From: Lujinxingia litoralis
Lineage (GTDB): Bacteria; Myxococcota_A; Bradymonadia; Bradymonadales; Bradymonadaceae
Assembly: GCF_003260125.1 (NCBI RefSeq)
Contig: NZ_QHKO01000001.1
Span: 948,914 to 1,012,913 of the forward strand
Direction of reading: 5' to 3'
DNA: 64,000 nucleotides
Part shown: one piece after another, positions 34,878 through 42,993 of the stretch
How positions within the stretch are numbered: position 1 is the first letter of the stretch
Layout: each line of letters opens with the position of its first letter
Made by a program: the position numbers and the translations under genes
Notes under the pieces: model-generated
The model's database searches: none
The model's input: only the letters and a program-made list of their open reading frames with translations
What the model was told of the DNA's origin: nothing

Positions 34878-36303
34878 TGGTATCACTCCGGGCGCCGACC
34901 AGGGCTTCCAGGTCGAGCAACGCGTTTAAGTAGTCGTTGAGCGCGGTGGTGTGGTTGAGCCGCGCATCGGTCAGCGCGCTCTCGGCGTCGTTGACCTCCA
35001 TCAGGCTGTGAACGCCCTCTTCATAACTTGCCTGAGCAATGCGATAGCCCCTCTCGGCCTGCTCCACATTGCGCTCCTGAGCCTCGATGGTTTTCTCCAG
35101 ATCGGCGATCTTCGCGCGGGTCGTCTCAAACTGGGAGAGCAGCGACTGACGCAGAAACTCCTCCTGCAGGGCCAGCTTCTGCTGCTCCACCTCGGCCTGC
35201 TCCACCCGCTGACGAAGCCCCCCGGTAAAGATGGGCACCGAGAGCGTCAGCCCGACAATCGCCGTCTCCCCCCATTCGTAGTCCCAGAACTTCAGGTCAT
35301 CGCCCTGCCCCTGGTAGGTGAAGCTGCCGAAGCCGGCCAGCGTGGGCCAGTAGGCGGCCTTCTCCATGCCGACCTGGCGCTCCACCACCGAACGCTGCCC
35401 CTGAAGCTGAATCAAATCGGCGTTGCGCTCAAAATTGGCCTCCCGATGCACGTCGGCAGCCTCGGCGTAAAGCTCGCTCAGCGAACCGGCCAGGTGGATC
35501 TCCTCATCGATCGGAATCGCCGAGAGCAGCTTCAGGTAGTTGAGCGCCCCCAGGTGATTGTTGAGCGCCCGGCTGAGCTCGGGCTCGATGTTGCGCACCT
35601 GCACCTCGGTGCGGATCAGATCGTACTCCGGTGCCGCGCCCTGCTCGTGCAGTCCCCGCACCAGCTCCAGGTTACGCTCCAGCGTCTGGTAGCTCTCCTG
35701 GAGCACGCGGTAGGCCTCCCGCGTGATCAACCCGTTGAGGTACGCGCGGTGCACCTCAATGCGCACCGTCGACTCCGACGACTCGGCCATCAGGCGGCTG
35801 AGCTCCACGCTGGCCTCGGCCAGATCGATGCTGCGATTGAGCTGCGCCGAGTAAATCGGCACCGAGGCCTGCGCCGAGAGGTTGAAGTTATGCTGGTTGC
35901 CGGTCCGCAGGACCCCGCCCCCGAAGGGGCTGTCGGCGGGCAGCACGATAAAAGGGGTCCGAATGTAGTTGGAGTACTGACCCTCGGCGCTGAGCTGGGG
36001 CAGCCGGCCGGCCCGAGCCTCACTCAGCGCCAACTCGGAACTGCGCACATCGGCCTGAGCCTGCACGATCTGGTTGCCGCGAGTCGTGGCAAGCTCCAGC
36101 GCCTCCGCCAGGGAGAGCGCGCGGCCCCGCGCCTCCAGCGCCGCCACGCCCGGCCCTTCGGCCACTGGCATCGGCAGTGGAGCCTGCACCTCCTCCCGGG
36201 GCGCCTCGGATTCCTGAGCGCTGACTGTCGCACTCCCCACAAGCACACCCAGCAGCCCCAGGCTCGCCACGCCGGCGAGTTTCCTGGTGGTTTTACGCAT
36301 CAC
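34870..36303 (-). CDS. TolC-family outer-membrane efflux protein
   Basis: 477 residues. Signal peptide (LLGVLVGSATVSAQ) then two structurally repeated helical halves (ALELATTRGNQIVQAQADVR near 65; EASYEEGVHSLMEVNDAESAL near 420) typical of TolC/OEP. The start overlaps the regulator stop by 8-11 bases, so it is translated with it. Forms the outer-membrane tunnel of this efflux system. Confidence 0.9.
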   Translation of the reverse strand: MMRKTTRKLAGVASLGLLGVLVGSATVSAQESEAPREEVQAPLPMPVAEGPGVAALEARGRALSLAEALELATTRGNQIVQAQADVRSSELALSEARAGRLPQLSAEGQYSNYIRTPFIVLPADSPFGGGVLRTGNQHNFNLSAQASVPIYSAQLNRSIDLAEASVELSRLMAESSESTVRIEVHRAYLNGLITREAYRVLQESYQTLERNLELVRGLHEQGAAPEYDLIRTEVQVRNIEPELSRALNNHLGALNYLKLLSAIPIDEEIHLAGSLSELYAEAADVHREANFERNADLIQLQGQRSVVERQVGMEKAAYWPTLAGFGSFTYQGQGDDLKFWDYEWGETAIVGLTLSVPIFTGGLRQRVEQAEVEQQKLALQEEFLRQSLLSQFETTRAKIADLEKTIEAQERNVEQAERGYRIAQASYEEGVHSLMEVNDAESALTDARLNHTTALNDYLNALLDLEALVGARSDTNE

Positions 36304-36769
36304 TTTCCTCCTTTCTTGCGGCCTTAATCGCCTTCCAGCGCCGGGTCATCGCGTCCATATCTTCGGCCAGAAACTCGTACCAGTTGCGCATCTCGCTGAG
36401 CCTTCGTTGCGCCACCAGGTTGTCGTCGGGGAGTTCGGGCAGGGTATCGGTGAGGAGCTCCAACACGGCTACGATACGCTGGCGCGCCCGGGCCAGACTC
36501 ACATCAAACGCGTCGGGCGCCAGGCGATAGTAGGTATGGCGGTCACCCGGCACCGTGGTGCGCTCCAGAAGGCCCATCCCGTTGAGGAGACGGGTATTGG
36601 TGCTCACGGAGGCCTTGCTCACCTGCAGAACCTCGGCCATGTCGTCGAGGGTCATGGGCTGGTCGCCCAGGAGCGCCAGACCAAAGATGCGTCCGGCGAT
36701 ACGCGGGCCGCCATCGCCCTCAAAGATCAGACCGAAGCGCTCGATAAATCCGATTTCTGCGTCATTCAT
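36293..36769 (-). CDS. GbsR/MarR-family transcription regulator of the efflux operon
   Basis: 158 residues. GbsR-type winged HTH: AGRIFGLALLGDQPMTLDDMA, then LQVSKASVSTNTRLLNGMG (recognition helix) and a wing (RTTVPGDRHTYYRL), with a C-terminal dimer helix. First gene of a five-gene minus-strand operon (regulator, tolC, adaptor, pump, PII-like). Likely a repressor that autoregulates through the inverted repeat at 36805-36830. Confidence 0.87.
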   Translation of the reverse strand: MNDAEIGFIERFGLIFEGDGGPRIAGRIFGLALLGDQPMTLDDMAEVLQVSKASVSTNTRLLNGMGLLERTTVPGDRHTYYRLAPDAFDVSLARARQRIVAVLELLTDTLPELPDDNLVAQRRLSEMRNWYEFLAEDMDAMTRRWKAIKAARKEESDA

Positions 36770-36804
36770 GGGTGGGTCTCGGGGTCATCTTTTTCTCGTC
36801 GGTG

Positions 36805-36830
36805 TCGTACATTCGAAACATTCAGTACGA
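36805..36830. promoter_or_regulatory. Candidate operator of the efflux operon
   Basis: TCGTAC and GTACGA form a perfect 6-bp inverted repeat around a 14-base spacer that also contains two direct copies of ACATTC. It lies 36-61 bases upstream of the regulator start, in the only AT-rich stretch of the locus. Confidence 0.5.
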
Positions 36831-36971
36831 ACTAAACAAATCAACCGCCGCACCCTGCTCCCTATTTCAGAAAGCGTCAACCCCCGGACACCGCAAGCCG
36901 AACCGATTAATATTTCCAAATAAAAACAGCCACCTACCCACCCCCAAAAAAATCTCCCTAGCTAAACACAC

Positions 36972-37000
36972 AAAAAAAGCGCGACCCCGGGGGGCCGCGC
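36972..37000 (-). terminator. Rho-independent terminator after the MYXO-CTERM trio
   Basis: GCGCG stem flanking CCCCCCGGGG with seven T on the minus strand; 30 bases after the stop at 37030. Confidence 0.7.
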
Positions 37001-37029
37001 GTCTCGTCGTCGCTCCGACTGTCCAGATG

Positions 37030-37989
37030 TCAGCCTTTCTCTCCCCTTCCACGACGCCCACGCAGCGCAGCGACCAGCCCCAGAGCCACCAACACCAGCC
37101 CCGGCGAGCCAGTCGAACCGGCCGCACTACACGCCGGCTCATCCTCGGACGAGGTGCCCTCCCCCTCGACATCGGCATCGTTCGGATCGCCCTCAGAGGG
37201 CTCCTCCTGCTCACAGCCCTCGACCAGCGACCAGTCGACCTGAACGCCGAGGGTCTCTCCCTGGTGTGCGACGCATTTATCGGGCACGCATACCTCCACC
37301 GCGTCGCCTTCGGCGCCGGTGACATCGGTGGCGACAACTTCCACGCAGCGCACCTCTCCGGCCGTGAGGGTCGCTCCCCAGTTGCTGAGATCTTCAGATG
37401 GGTGCAGCACCCGAACCTTCTCAGCGTCTGCCGTCTTCAATCGCACCACGTAGCTTGCCGGCATCACCTCCAGGGGCTCCAGCCTCAGGGTATGACGCTC
37501 ATCGCCCATCCCGCAGCTGCTGCCCACCAGCTCATCAAAACGCTCCCGATACCAGGTAAAGCTCACCGCCCCGGGAGGAGCCTCCACGCCCAGGGCCGGA
37601 TCGACCGAGAAGTGGCGCTCAAAGGCCTCTTCGGAGAGCTGCTCGCCGTAGTCCACACGCAGGGTGTAATCCCCTTGCGACAAGGGCTCCTCCGGCACCA
37701 CAAAGAACATCCCACCGAAGTCCGCCAGGCTCGCCTGCGCCTGATGAACCACCTCCACGGCCACCTCGGCCCCGTCCGCGTCGAGCAGCGCCACCCCTTC
37801 TCGAAACGAGGCGGCGCCCTGGTAAAAGAGCGCCAGCTGCACCCCGGGCGGCACCACCGCCCCTTCGGCCGGCAGTGCTTCGGAGACCGGCACCTGCGCC
37901 GGGTCGCAGGCCCGGGCCTCACCTACCGCCACGCTCAGGGCCGCCACCACGCTCAGGGCCGCCACCCCAATTGTTGCTCTTTTCATCAT
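37030..37989 (-). CDS. Secreted protein with MYXO-CTERM-like tail (trio member 1)
   Basis: 319 residues from 37989 with GGGA seven bases before. Signal peptide (LSVVAALSVAVGEARA) then the conserved pattern shared with the next two genes: CDPAQVPVSEALPAEGAVVP, an SYTL-type strand (GDYTLRVDYGE), FTWYRERFDELVGSSCGMGD, and VCVPDKCV. The tail has Cys-Ser, a hydrophobic helix (GLVLVALGLVAALRG) and RRGRG, i.e. a Myxo-CTERM sorting signal processed after the Cys. Probably a surface-anchored protein. Confidence 0.8.
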   Translation of the reverse strand: MMKRATIGVAALSVVAALSVAVGEARACDPAQVPVSEALPAEGAVVPPGVQLALFYQGAASFREGVALLDADGAEVAVEVVHQAQASLADFGGMFFVVPEEPLSQGDYTLRVDYGEQLSEEAFERHFSVDPALGVEAPPGAVSFTWYRERFDELVGSSCGMGDERHTLRLEPLEVMPASYVVRLKTADAEKVRVLHPSEDLSNWGATLTAGEVRCVEVVATDVTGAEGDAVEVCVPDKCVAHQGETLGVQVDWSLVEGCEQEEPSEGDPNDADVEGEGTSSEDEPACSAAGSTGSPGLVLVALGLVAALRGRRGRGEKG

Positions 37990-38005
37990 CGCTACATCCC
38001 TCTCT

Positions 38006-39028
38006 TTATCGTCGATGAACACTCGCCTTAAGCCCCCGACGACGCCCCCCCGGCGCGCGCAACACCGCCAACATCGAGAGCACCAGCGCCACACTCCCAG
38101 GCGTGCTCCCCGGTCCCCCGGCGCTGCACCCGCCACATCCACCACGAACCTGGTCAGACGCCTCGCCACCGGACTCTTCCACTTCCCAGCCAGCGTCGCC
38201 CGGCAAGCCCCCATCCCCGCTCACGCCGGCGTCATCGCGGTCCGCGTCCCCCTGGTCTGGGCCCTCTTCCTCACATCCTTCAACCTCATCCCAGTTGGTC
38301 ACATCGAACTGGGTCGGCGCCGGGTCGTAGGCCACGCACTTCTCGGGTTTGCAGAGCTCGCTAAAGCCGTCGTACGTGCCATCGCCGCGCAACGCAGCGA
38401 CGCGCACGCAGCCGACGTTCTCCATCACAAAACCGTGCCACGCGTCGGCCTCCTCGGCTCGATACACCTGCTGGACCACATCTCTACCGCGCTCCAGACT
38501 CACCCGGTAGGCCACGGCCCCCGGCTCCGCCTCAAAACGCAGCCGCTGATAGGCAGCCCCCCACTCACAGGAGTTTCCGGTCGGCTCGACGTAGCGTTCG
38601 CGGTACCACTCCAAGTCAGGAGCCGATGCCTCCAGGTCCCAGACATGGGCCTCATCCACCTCGAAGCCGGATTCGACGTCTTCCTTGCCCGAGGCCTCGT
38701 CGTAATCAACCCGCAGTGTGTACGCGCCGGGCGCCAGCGGGGCCTGCGGACGAACCTCGCGCACAAACCCGTACTGCGCGGCCTGGTAACGCCGCTCGAT
38801 CTCAACGGCGACGGCCAGGCCATCCGGACCGATGAGGTCAATCTCCGGGTCCAGGGCTGAGCCCGAGGCAAAGATCAGCACCATCGCATCTGGCGCGACA
38901 AGCGCCCCGGCAGCTGGCACGACAGCGACAATCGCCTCATCCAGCGGCTCACAGGCCAGCGCGCCGCCCGCACTTACACCAACGCCTGCAGCCAGCGCCC
39001 CGGCCCACATCCACCGCCTTACACGCAT
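38006..39028 (-). CDS. Secreted protein with MYXO-CTERM tail (trio member 2)
   Basis: 340 residues. Signal peptide AAGVGVSAGGALA; then CEPLDEAIVAVVPAAGALVA, GAYTLRVDYDEA, LEWYRERYVEPTGNSCEWG, LCKPEKCVAYD, in the same order as its neighbours. The C-terminus is the clearest Myxo-CTERM of the three: GGCGGCSAGGPGS, hydrophobic VALVLSMLAVL, then GGRRR. It lies 16 bases before trio member 1 on the same strand. Confidence 0.8.
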   Translation of the reverse strand: MRVRRWMWAGALAAGVGVSAGGALACEPLDEAIVAVVPAAGALVAPDAMVLIFASGSALDPEIDLIGPDGLAVAVEIERRYQAAQYGFVREVRPQAPLAPGAYTLRVDYDEASGKEDVESGFEVDEAHVWDLEASAPDLEWYRERYVEPTGNSCEWGAAYQRLRFEAEPGAVAYRVSLERGRDVVQQVYRAEEADAWHGFVMENVGCVRVAALRGDGTYDGFSELCKPEKCVAYDPAPTQFDVTNWDEVEGCEEEGPDQGDADRDDAGVSGDGGLPGDAGWEVEESGGEASDQVRGGCGGCSAGGPGSTPGSVALVLSMLAVLRAPGGRRRGLKASVHRR

Positions 39029-39076
39029 CCTGACTCCGAGATTCGGGGAGCCCGCGGCTCCCCATCACTACCTGGG

Positions 39077-40114
39077 TTAACGACGTCGCCACACCAGCGC
39101 GCCCAGAGCGGCCAGTACAAACGCCAGCGAACCGCCGGACTTGCCGCCGGTAGAGCAACTTCCTCCGGCCACCGAGCTCCCCTCACCGCCGGCGTCATCG
39201 CCCGAGGCTCCGACATCATCTTCGTCGCCCCCATCCACGACATCCGGACCAATATCGTCGCCGGCATCCTCGACAGGCGGCTCACCGACATCGCTATCGT
39301 CCGGGTCCCCCTCCGTCAGGTCCTCGTCAGGACATCCCTCAATCGTATCCCATTCGGTCTGCCCGGGTATACCAGGGCTCTCTTGCGCGTCGTAGTGCCG
39401 GCACTTATCCGGCACACACGCCTCGGTCACCTCACTCGGGAGACCGTCCCCCCGAAGGGCCGTCACACGCAGGCACTTCACCTGCTCCATCTGAGCCACC
39501 TGGAAGCGTCCTACCTCCGATGCCAGGTAGCGCTGCTCCAGGACACTGGAGTCGTCCAACTCGACGCTCAGCAGGTAGTAGGCCGCCCCCTCGACCGACG
39601 AAATTCTCACCTGATGGTGAGCCACCGAATATCCGCAGCTGTCGCCAACGGGCTCATCAAAGGTCTCGCGATACCACTCCAATTGCGGTGCGGCCGGCGG
39701 CGCAGGCCAGGCCCCCCCGTCAATGATCTCAAAGGAGCGCTCAAACAACACGGGCTCGTCCAGCGGGTCCATCGCCGTCAGCGTGTAACTCCCGGGCATC
39801 AGCGGCGCTGTCGGTTCCAGGTAGCGCACCATGCCGCCGTGCAACCGCTGCGCGTGCTCGACCACATCCGCGCTCACCGCCTGCCCCTCACCATCAAGCA
39901 GCGCGACCACCGACGCCCCCTCCAGCCCATGACTGAAAAGCACCAGCTCGGCATCCGCCGCGACCTCCGAACCACTCCCGGGGAGCGCATCGTACACCTG
40001 CTCCAGCGCCGGAGAGCATGCTCGGGCTTGCTCCATCCCCACCGTCAGGGTCATGGCCCCCACGGTCATCGCTGCGACCCCTGCGCCTACTGTCTTGTAC
40101 GTCAACATCATCAT
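39077..40114 (-). CDS. Secreted protein with MYXO-CTERM-like tail (trio member 3)
   Basis: 345 residues; GAGGAAG four bases before the ATG at 40114. Signal peptide ending EQARA; then CSPALEQVYDALPGSG, GSYTLTAMDP, LEWYRETFDEPVGDSCGYS, ACVPDKCRHYD. An acidic Asp-rich linker (about 265-315) leads to the tail GGSCSTGGKSGGSLAFVLAA followed by WRRR. First gene of the three in transcription order. Confidence 0.8.
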   Translation of the reverse strand: MMMLTYKTVGAGVAAMTVGAMTLTVGMEQARACSPALEQVYDALPGSGSEVAADAELVLFSHGLEGASVVALLDGEGQAVSADVVEHAQRLHGGMVRYLEPTAPLMPGSYTLTAMDPLDEPVLFERSFEIIDGGAWPAPPAAPQLEWYRETFDEPVGDSCGYSVAHHQVRISSVEGAAYYLLSVELDDSSVLEQRYLASEVGRFQVAQMEQVKCLRVTALRGDGLPSEVTEACVPDKCRHYDAQESPGIPGQTEWDTIEGCPDEDLTEGDPDDSDVGEPPVEDAGDDIGPDVVDGGDEDDVGASGDDAGGEGSSVAGGSCSTGGKSGGSLAFVLAALGALVWRRR

Positions 40115-40249
40115 TCATCTTCCTCTTGGGAGTACGTCATCCATGTGGACATGCGAGCGTGCCCTACCAGCATGATCCCCTTGCCTGCCCCGGTCTAGCA
40201 GACCCGCCTCCCCGGCGCTCCGACTGAACTTCTCGCCACGCCCGCCAAA

Positions 40250-41470
40250 TCATCCCGGCCTGACCTCGGCCCCCTCTCCAAGCGCCTGACACGCGGCCTC
40301 CACCACTTTATCGACCAGAATCACCCCCTTATAAAACACCACCCCCACCGCCCCGGCCTCCAGCTTCTCGCGGTCGCCACGCAGCCGCTCGCTGACCACC
40401 AGAATCACCGGCCGCTCGCTCTTCAGCGCGGCCAACCGCTCCAGCCGCCGCCGCAGATACGACGCCCGCCAGGTGCCCACGATCTCCAGCAGCACCTCCC
40501 TTCCCCCGGGCCCGGTGAGCACGTAGTCGGTGACCAGCACCTCATTATCCCCCAGATCCACGACCTGCCCGCGCCGCTCCAGCCGCCAGCCCTCGGGAGC
40601 CTTCTCCGAAAAACGCTCCTCGAACCACTGCTCCTCCTCGGCCAGCCACTGCCCCCGCACGCGCCGCGCGCTCTGAAGCCCGTCTTGAGGCCCCAGCGCA
40701 AAGGTGCGCTCTTTGTTATCCCAGTCGACCACCGCCTCCAGCGTCCACCCCTTCAGATGCAGCAGCGCCGGCAAAAACTTCGCCATCGCCAGCCCGTAAC
40801 GCCGCCCTCCCTTGAGCACGCTGGCCGGCCCGTCGACCTCGATGACATACCCCTTGCCGGTGCGTTCGGTGCGATGCATCAACCGGTGAAACTTGAGCAT
40901 CTGAAACAGATGCCGCAGCCGCCCGGAGTTCTGTCCCTGCAGATGCACCTTCAACGTGAGCGCCCGGTACAGCACGGCCTGGGCCAATGCCAGATTGTAG
41001 CGATGCAGCAGGCCCTCGGCGTCGATCGTCTTGAACGCGCTCAACACCTGACGCTCCTCCAGATCGGCGTAGAGCGCCACTTCACACGCCTCCGGACTCA
41101 CCCCCAGGCTCTCCCCGACCCGCTCCAGAATGCGCCGACGCGCGTCTTCCCGATGCGGATTACCCGCGCGCGCCGCCTCCAAAAACAGCGCCTCACGCAC
41201 CACCTCCGGCGCAACCTGGGCCCGCACCTCAAATTCACTGCGGTCGTAGAGCAGCTTGGCCAGCCCCCGCCAGATCAAAAAATCCGTGCCGTGACCAATA
41301 GCCTCCTCCACCCGCTCATCGACCAGCGCACGCGCCTTTCCTTGATGCGACTCAAAGATCGCCACCAGCGCCTGCGCTCGCTCGCGGGCCACCTCGTCGT
41401 CCACATCCAGATAGCGCGGGACGATGGCTCCCCGTGACTTTTTAACCCGCAGAAGATCACTGGTAAGCAT
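40250..41470 (-). CDS. Bax1/DUF790-family nuclease, partner of XPB
   Basis: 406 residues; of two adjacent ATGs the second (41470) has GGGAG at proper spacing. The C-terminal nuclease has a PD-(D/E)xK-like order: Asp in NEVLVTDYVL, Glu in REVLLEIVGTW and ASYLRRRLERLAAL, ending in ILVVSERLRGDREKL. DUF790 proteins are RecB-like endonucleases that bind XPB helicase in archaea (Bax1) and cut bubble structures. The gene overlaps the XPB-like gene by 14 bases, which makes a shared complex very likely. Confidence 0.85.
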   Translation of the reverse strand: MLTSDLLRVKKSRGAIVPRYLDVDDEVARERAQALVAIFESHQGKARALVDERVEEAIGHGTDFLIWRGLAKLLYDRSEFEVRAQVAPEVVREALFLEAARAGNPHREDARRRILERVGESLGVSPEACEVALYADLEERQVLSAFKTIDAEGLLHRYNLALAQAVLYRALTLKVHLQGQNSGRLRHLFQMLKFHRLMHRTERTGKGYVIEVDGPASVLKGGRRYGLAMAKFLPALLHLKGWTLEAVVDWDNKERTFALGPQDGLQSARRVRGQWLAEEEQWFEERFSEKAPEGWRLERRGQVVDLGDNEVLVTDYVLTGPGGREVLLEIVGTWRASYLRRRLERLAALKSERPVILVVSERLRGDREKLEAGAVGVVFYKGVILVDKVVEAACQALGEGAEVRPG

Positions 41471-42926
41471 CATGCTCCCGACGCCGCTGACTCACATACC
41501 CCTCCATCGAATCGGCCGTAATCAGTTCGTACAACAACGCGCGCTTGCCCTCGGCTCGCCGCAAAATACGCCCCAGGCGCTGCACATGCTCCCGCACACT
41601 CCCCGAACCGGCCAGAATCACCGCGACCGACGCCTCCGGAATGTCCACCCCCTCGTTGAGCACCTTGCTGGTCACCAGCACCCGGTAGCTCCCCTGGCGC
41701 ACCCGCTCCAAGATCGCGCGACGCTCCTTGATCTTGGTCTCGTGCGTGATCGCCGGACATAAAAGAGCTTCGCTGATCGCGTAGACCGAGGCGTTGTCGT
41801 TGGTAAAGATCAGCACCCGCTCCTCTGGATGCTCATCGAGCAACTCGTAGAGAAGCCGAAGTTTTTGGTCGTGCACCAACGCCAGCCGCTTCTGCAGCTG
41901 GTAGGCCTTGAGCGCGCGCCGGCCCTGATCCGAGCGACTGGTCGCCGCCAGAAAATTGCGCCAGCCGAAGCGTCCCCCCAGCCTTATCCCCTGCGACTCG
42001 ACAAACCCACGATAGATCCCGCGCGCCTCGTCGTAGAGCGCCCGGTCCTCCTCCCCCATCCCCACCTCCAGGGTGCGCACCTCATAATCGGCCAGCACAT
42101 CGCCTGAGAGTTCTTTGATGGACCGGCGAAAATTCTCCGGTCCTACCAGCTCATCCAGATCGCGCTCCTTGCCGTCGGCGCGCTCCGGAGTCGCGGTCAA
42201 TCCCAGACGGAAGGGAGCAATGCTCTGCAACGCCGCCTGCCTGTACACCTCCCCCGGCAGGTGATGAGCTTCATCAAAGATCATCAGCCCGAAACGCCCC
42301 CCGAGCCGCGCCATATGAATCGCCGCCGAGTCATACGTCGAGACCGTCAACGCTTCTACCTGGTGGTAGCCCCCGCCCAACATCCCGATCGGGGCCCCGA
42401 AGAACGCCTCCAGGTTGCCCACCCACTGCGTCATCAGGTCAATGGTGGGCACCACCACCAGCGCCGTGCGCCCGACGGCCTCAATCGCCAGCGCCGCCAC
42501 GTAGCTCTTGCCCGCCCCTGTCGGAAGCACCACCAGCCCCCGGCGGCCCCCCTCCAGCCAGGCCTCCAGTGCCTGGGACTGATGCTCATAGGGTTTAAAC
42601 CGCCGCCCCCCAATCTGGAGTTCCTGCGCCTCGTAGCCCCGGGCCTCATCCTCAAAACTCACCCCGCCGCGAATCAGCGCCGCCAGCACCTGCCGGTAGC
42701 GCCAGGCGGGCGCTCGCCAGGCCTCCACACGCCGATCGTAGACCCACCCGGGCCCGGGAACCGGCGCCTCCAGGGAGGCCCCTCGCAACACCAGCGTGCC
42801 CTCCTCAAAGCGCAGCACCCGGCGCTCGTCATCTCCTCCCTCCTGCTCCCCGACCGCGATCGCACTGGAACGACGTGATACCACCGAATTCTGAGCTCCG
42901 CTTAGATTGACCTGCTCACAGGCCAT
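41457..42926 (-). CDS. XPB/Rad25-like DNA repair helicase
   Basis: 489 residues. SF2 motifs: Walker A LPTGAGKSYVAA (about 135), DEAHHLPGE (about 215), LTATPERADG, and motif VI VQRLGRILRRAEGK (about 455). The DEAHH and the short N-terminal damage-recognition-like domain (about 40-95) fit XPB rather than RecQ or UvrB. XPB unwinds DNA at lesions in archaeal and eukaryotic excision repair. Divergent from the kinase gene at 42994. Confidence 0.87.
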   Translation of the reverse strand: MACEQVNLSGAQNSVVSRRSSAIAVGEQEGGDDERRVLRFEEGTLVLRGASLEAPVPGPGWVYDRRVEAWRAPAWRYRQVLAALIRGGVSFEDEARGYEAQELQIGGRRFKPYEHQSQALEAWLEGGRRGLVVLPTGAGKSYVAALAIEAVGRTALVVVPTIDLMTQWVGNLEAFFGAPIGMLGGGYHQVEALTVSTYDSAAIHMARLGGRFGLMIFDEAHHLPGEVYRQAALQSIAPFRLGLTATPERADGKERDLDELVGPENFRRSIKELSGDVLADYEVRTLEVGMGEEDRALYDEARGIYRGFVESQGIRLGGRFGWRNFLAATSRSDQGRRALKAYQLQKRLALVHDQKLRLLYELLDEHPEERVLIFTNDNASVYAISEALLCPAITHETKIKERRAILERVRQGSYRVLVTSKVLNEGVDIPEASVAVILAGSGSVREHVQRLGRILRRAEGKRALLYELITADSMEGYVSQRRREHDAYQ

Positions 42927-42993
42927 TGATAGCCTGACTTCAGTTCATTGATCGTTCCCACCATATGTTTGTGCCCCCAGGGAGTCTACCTCG

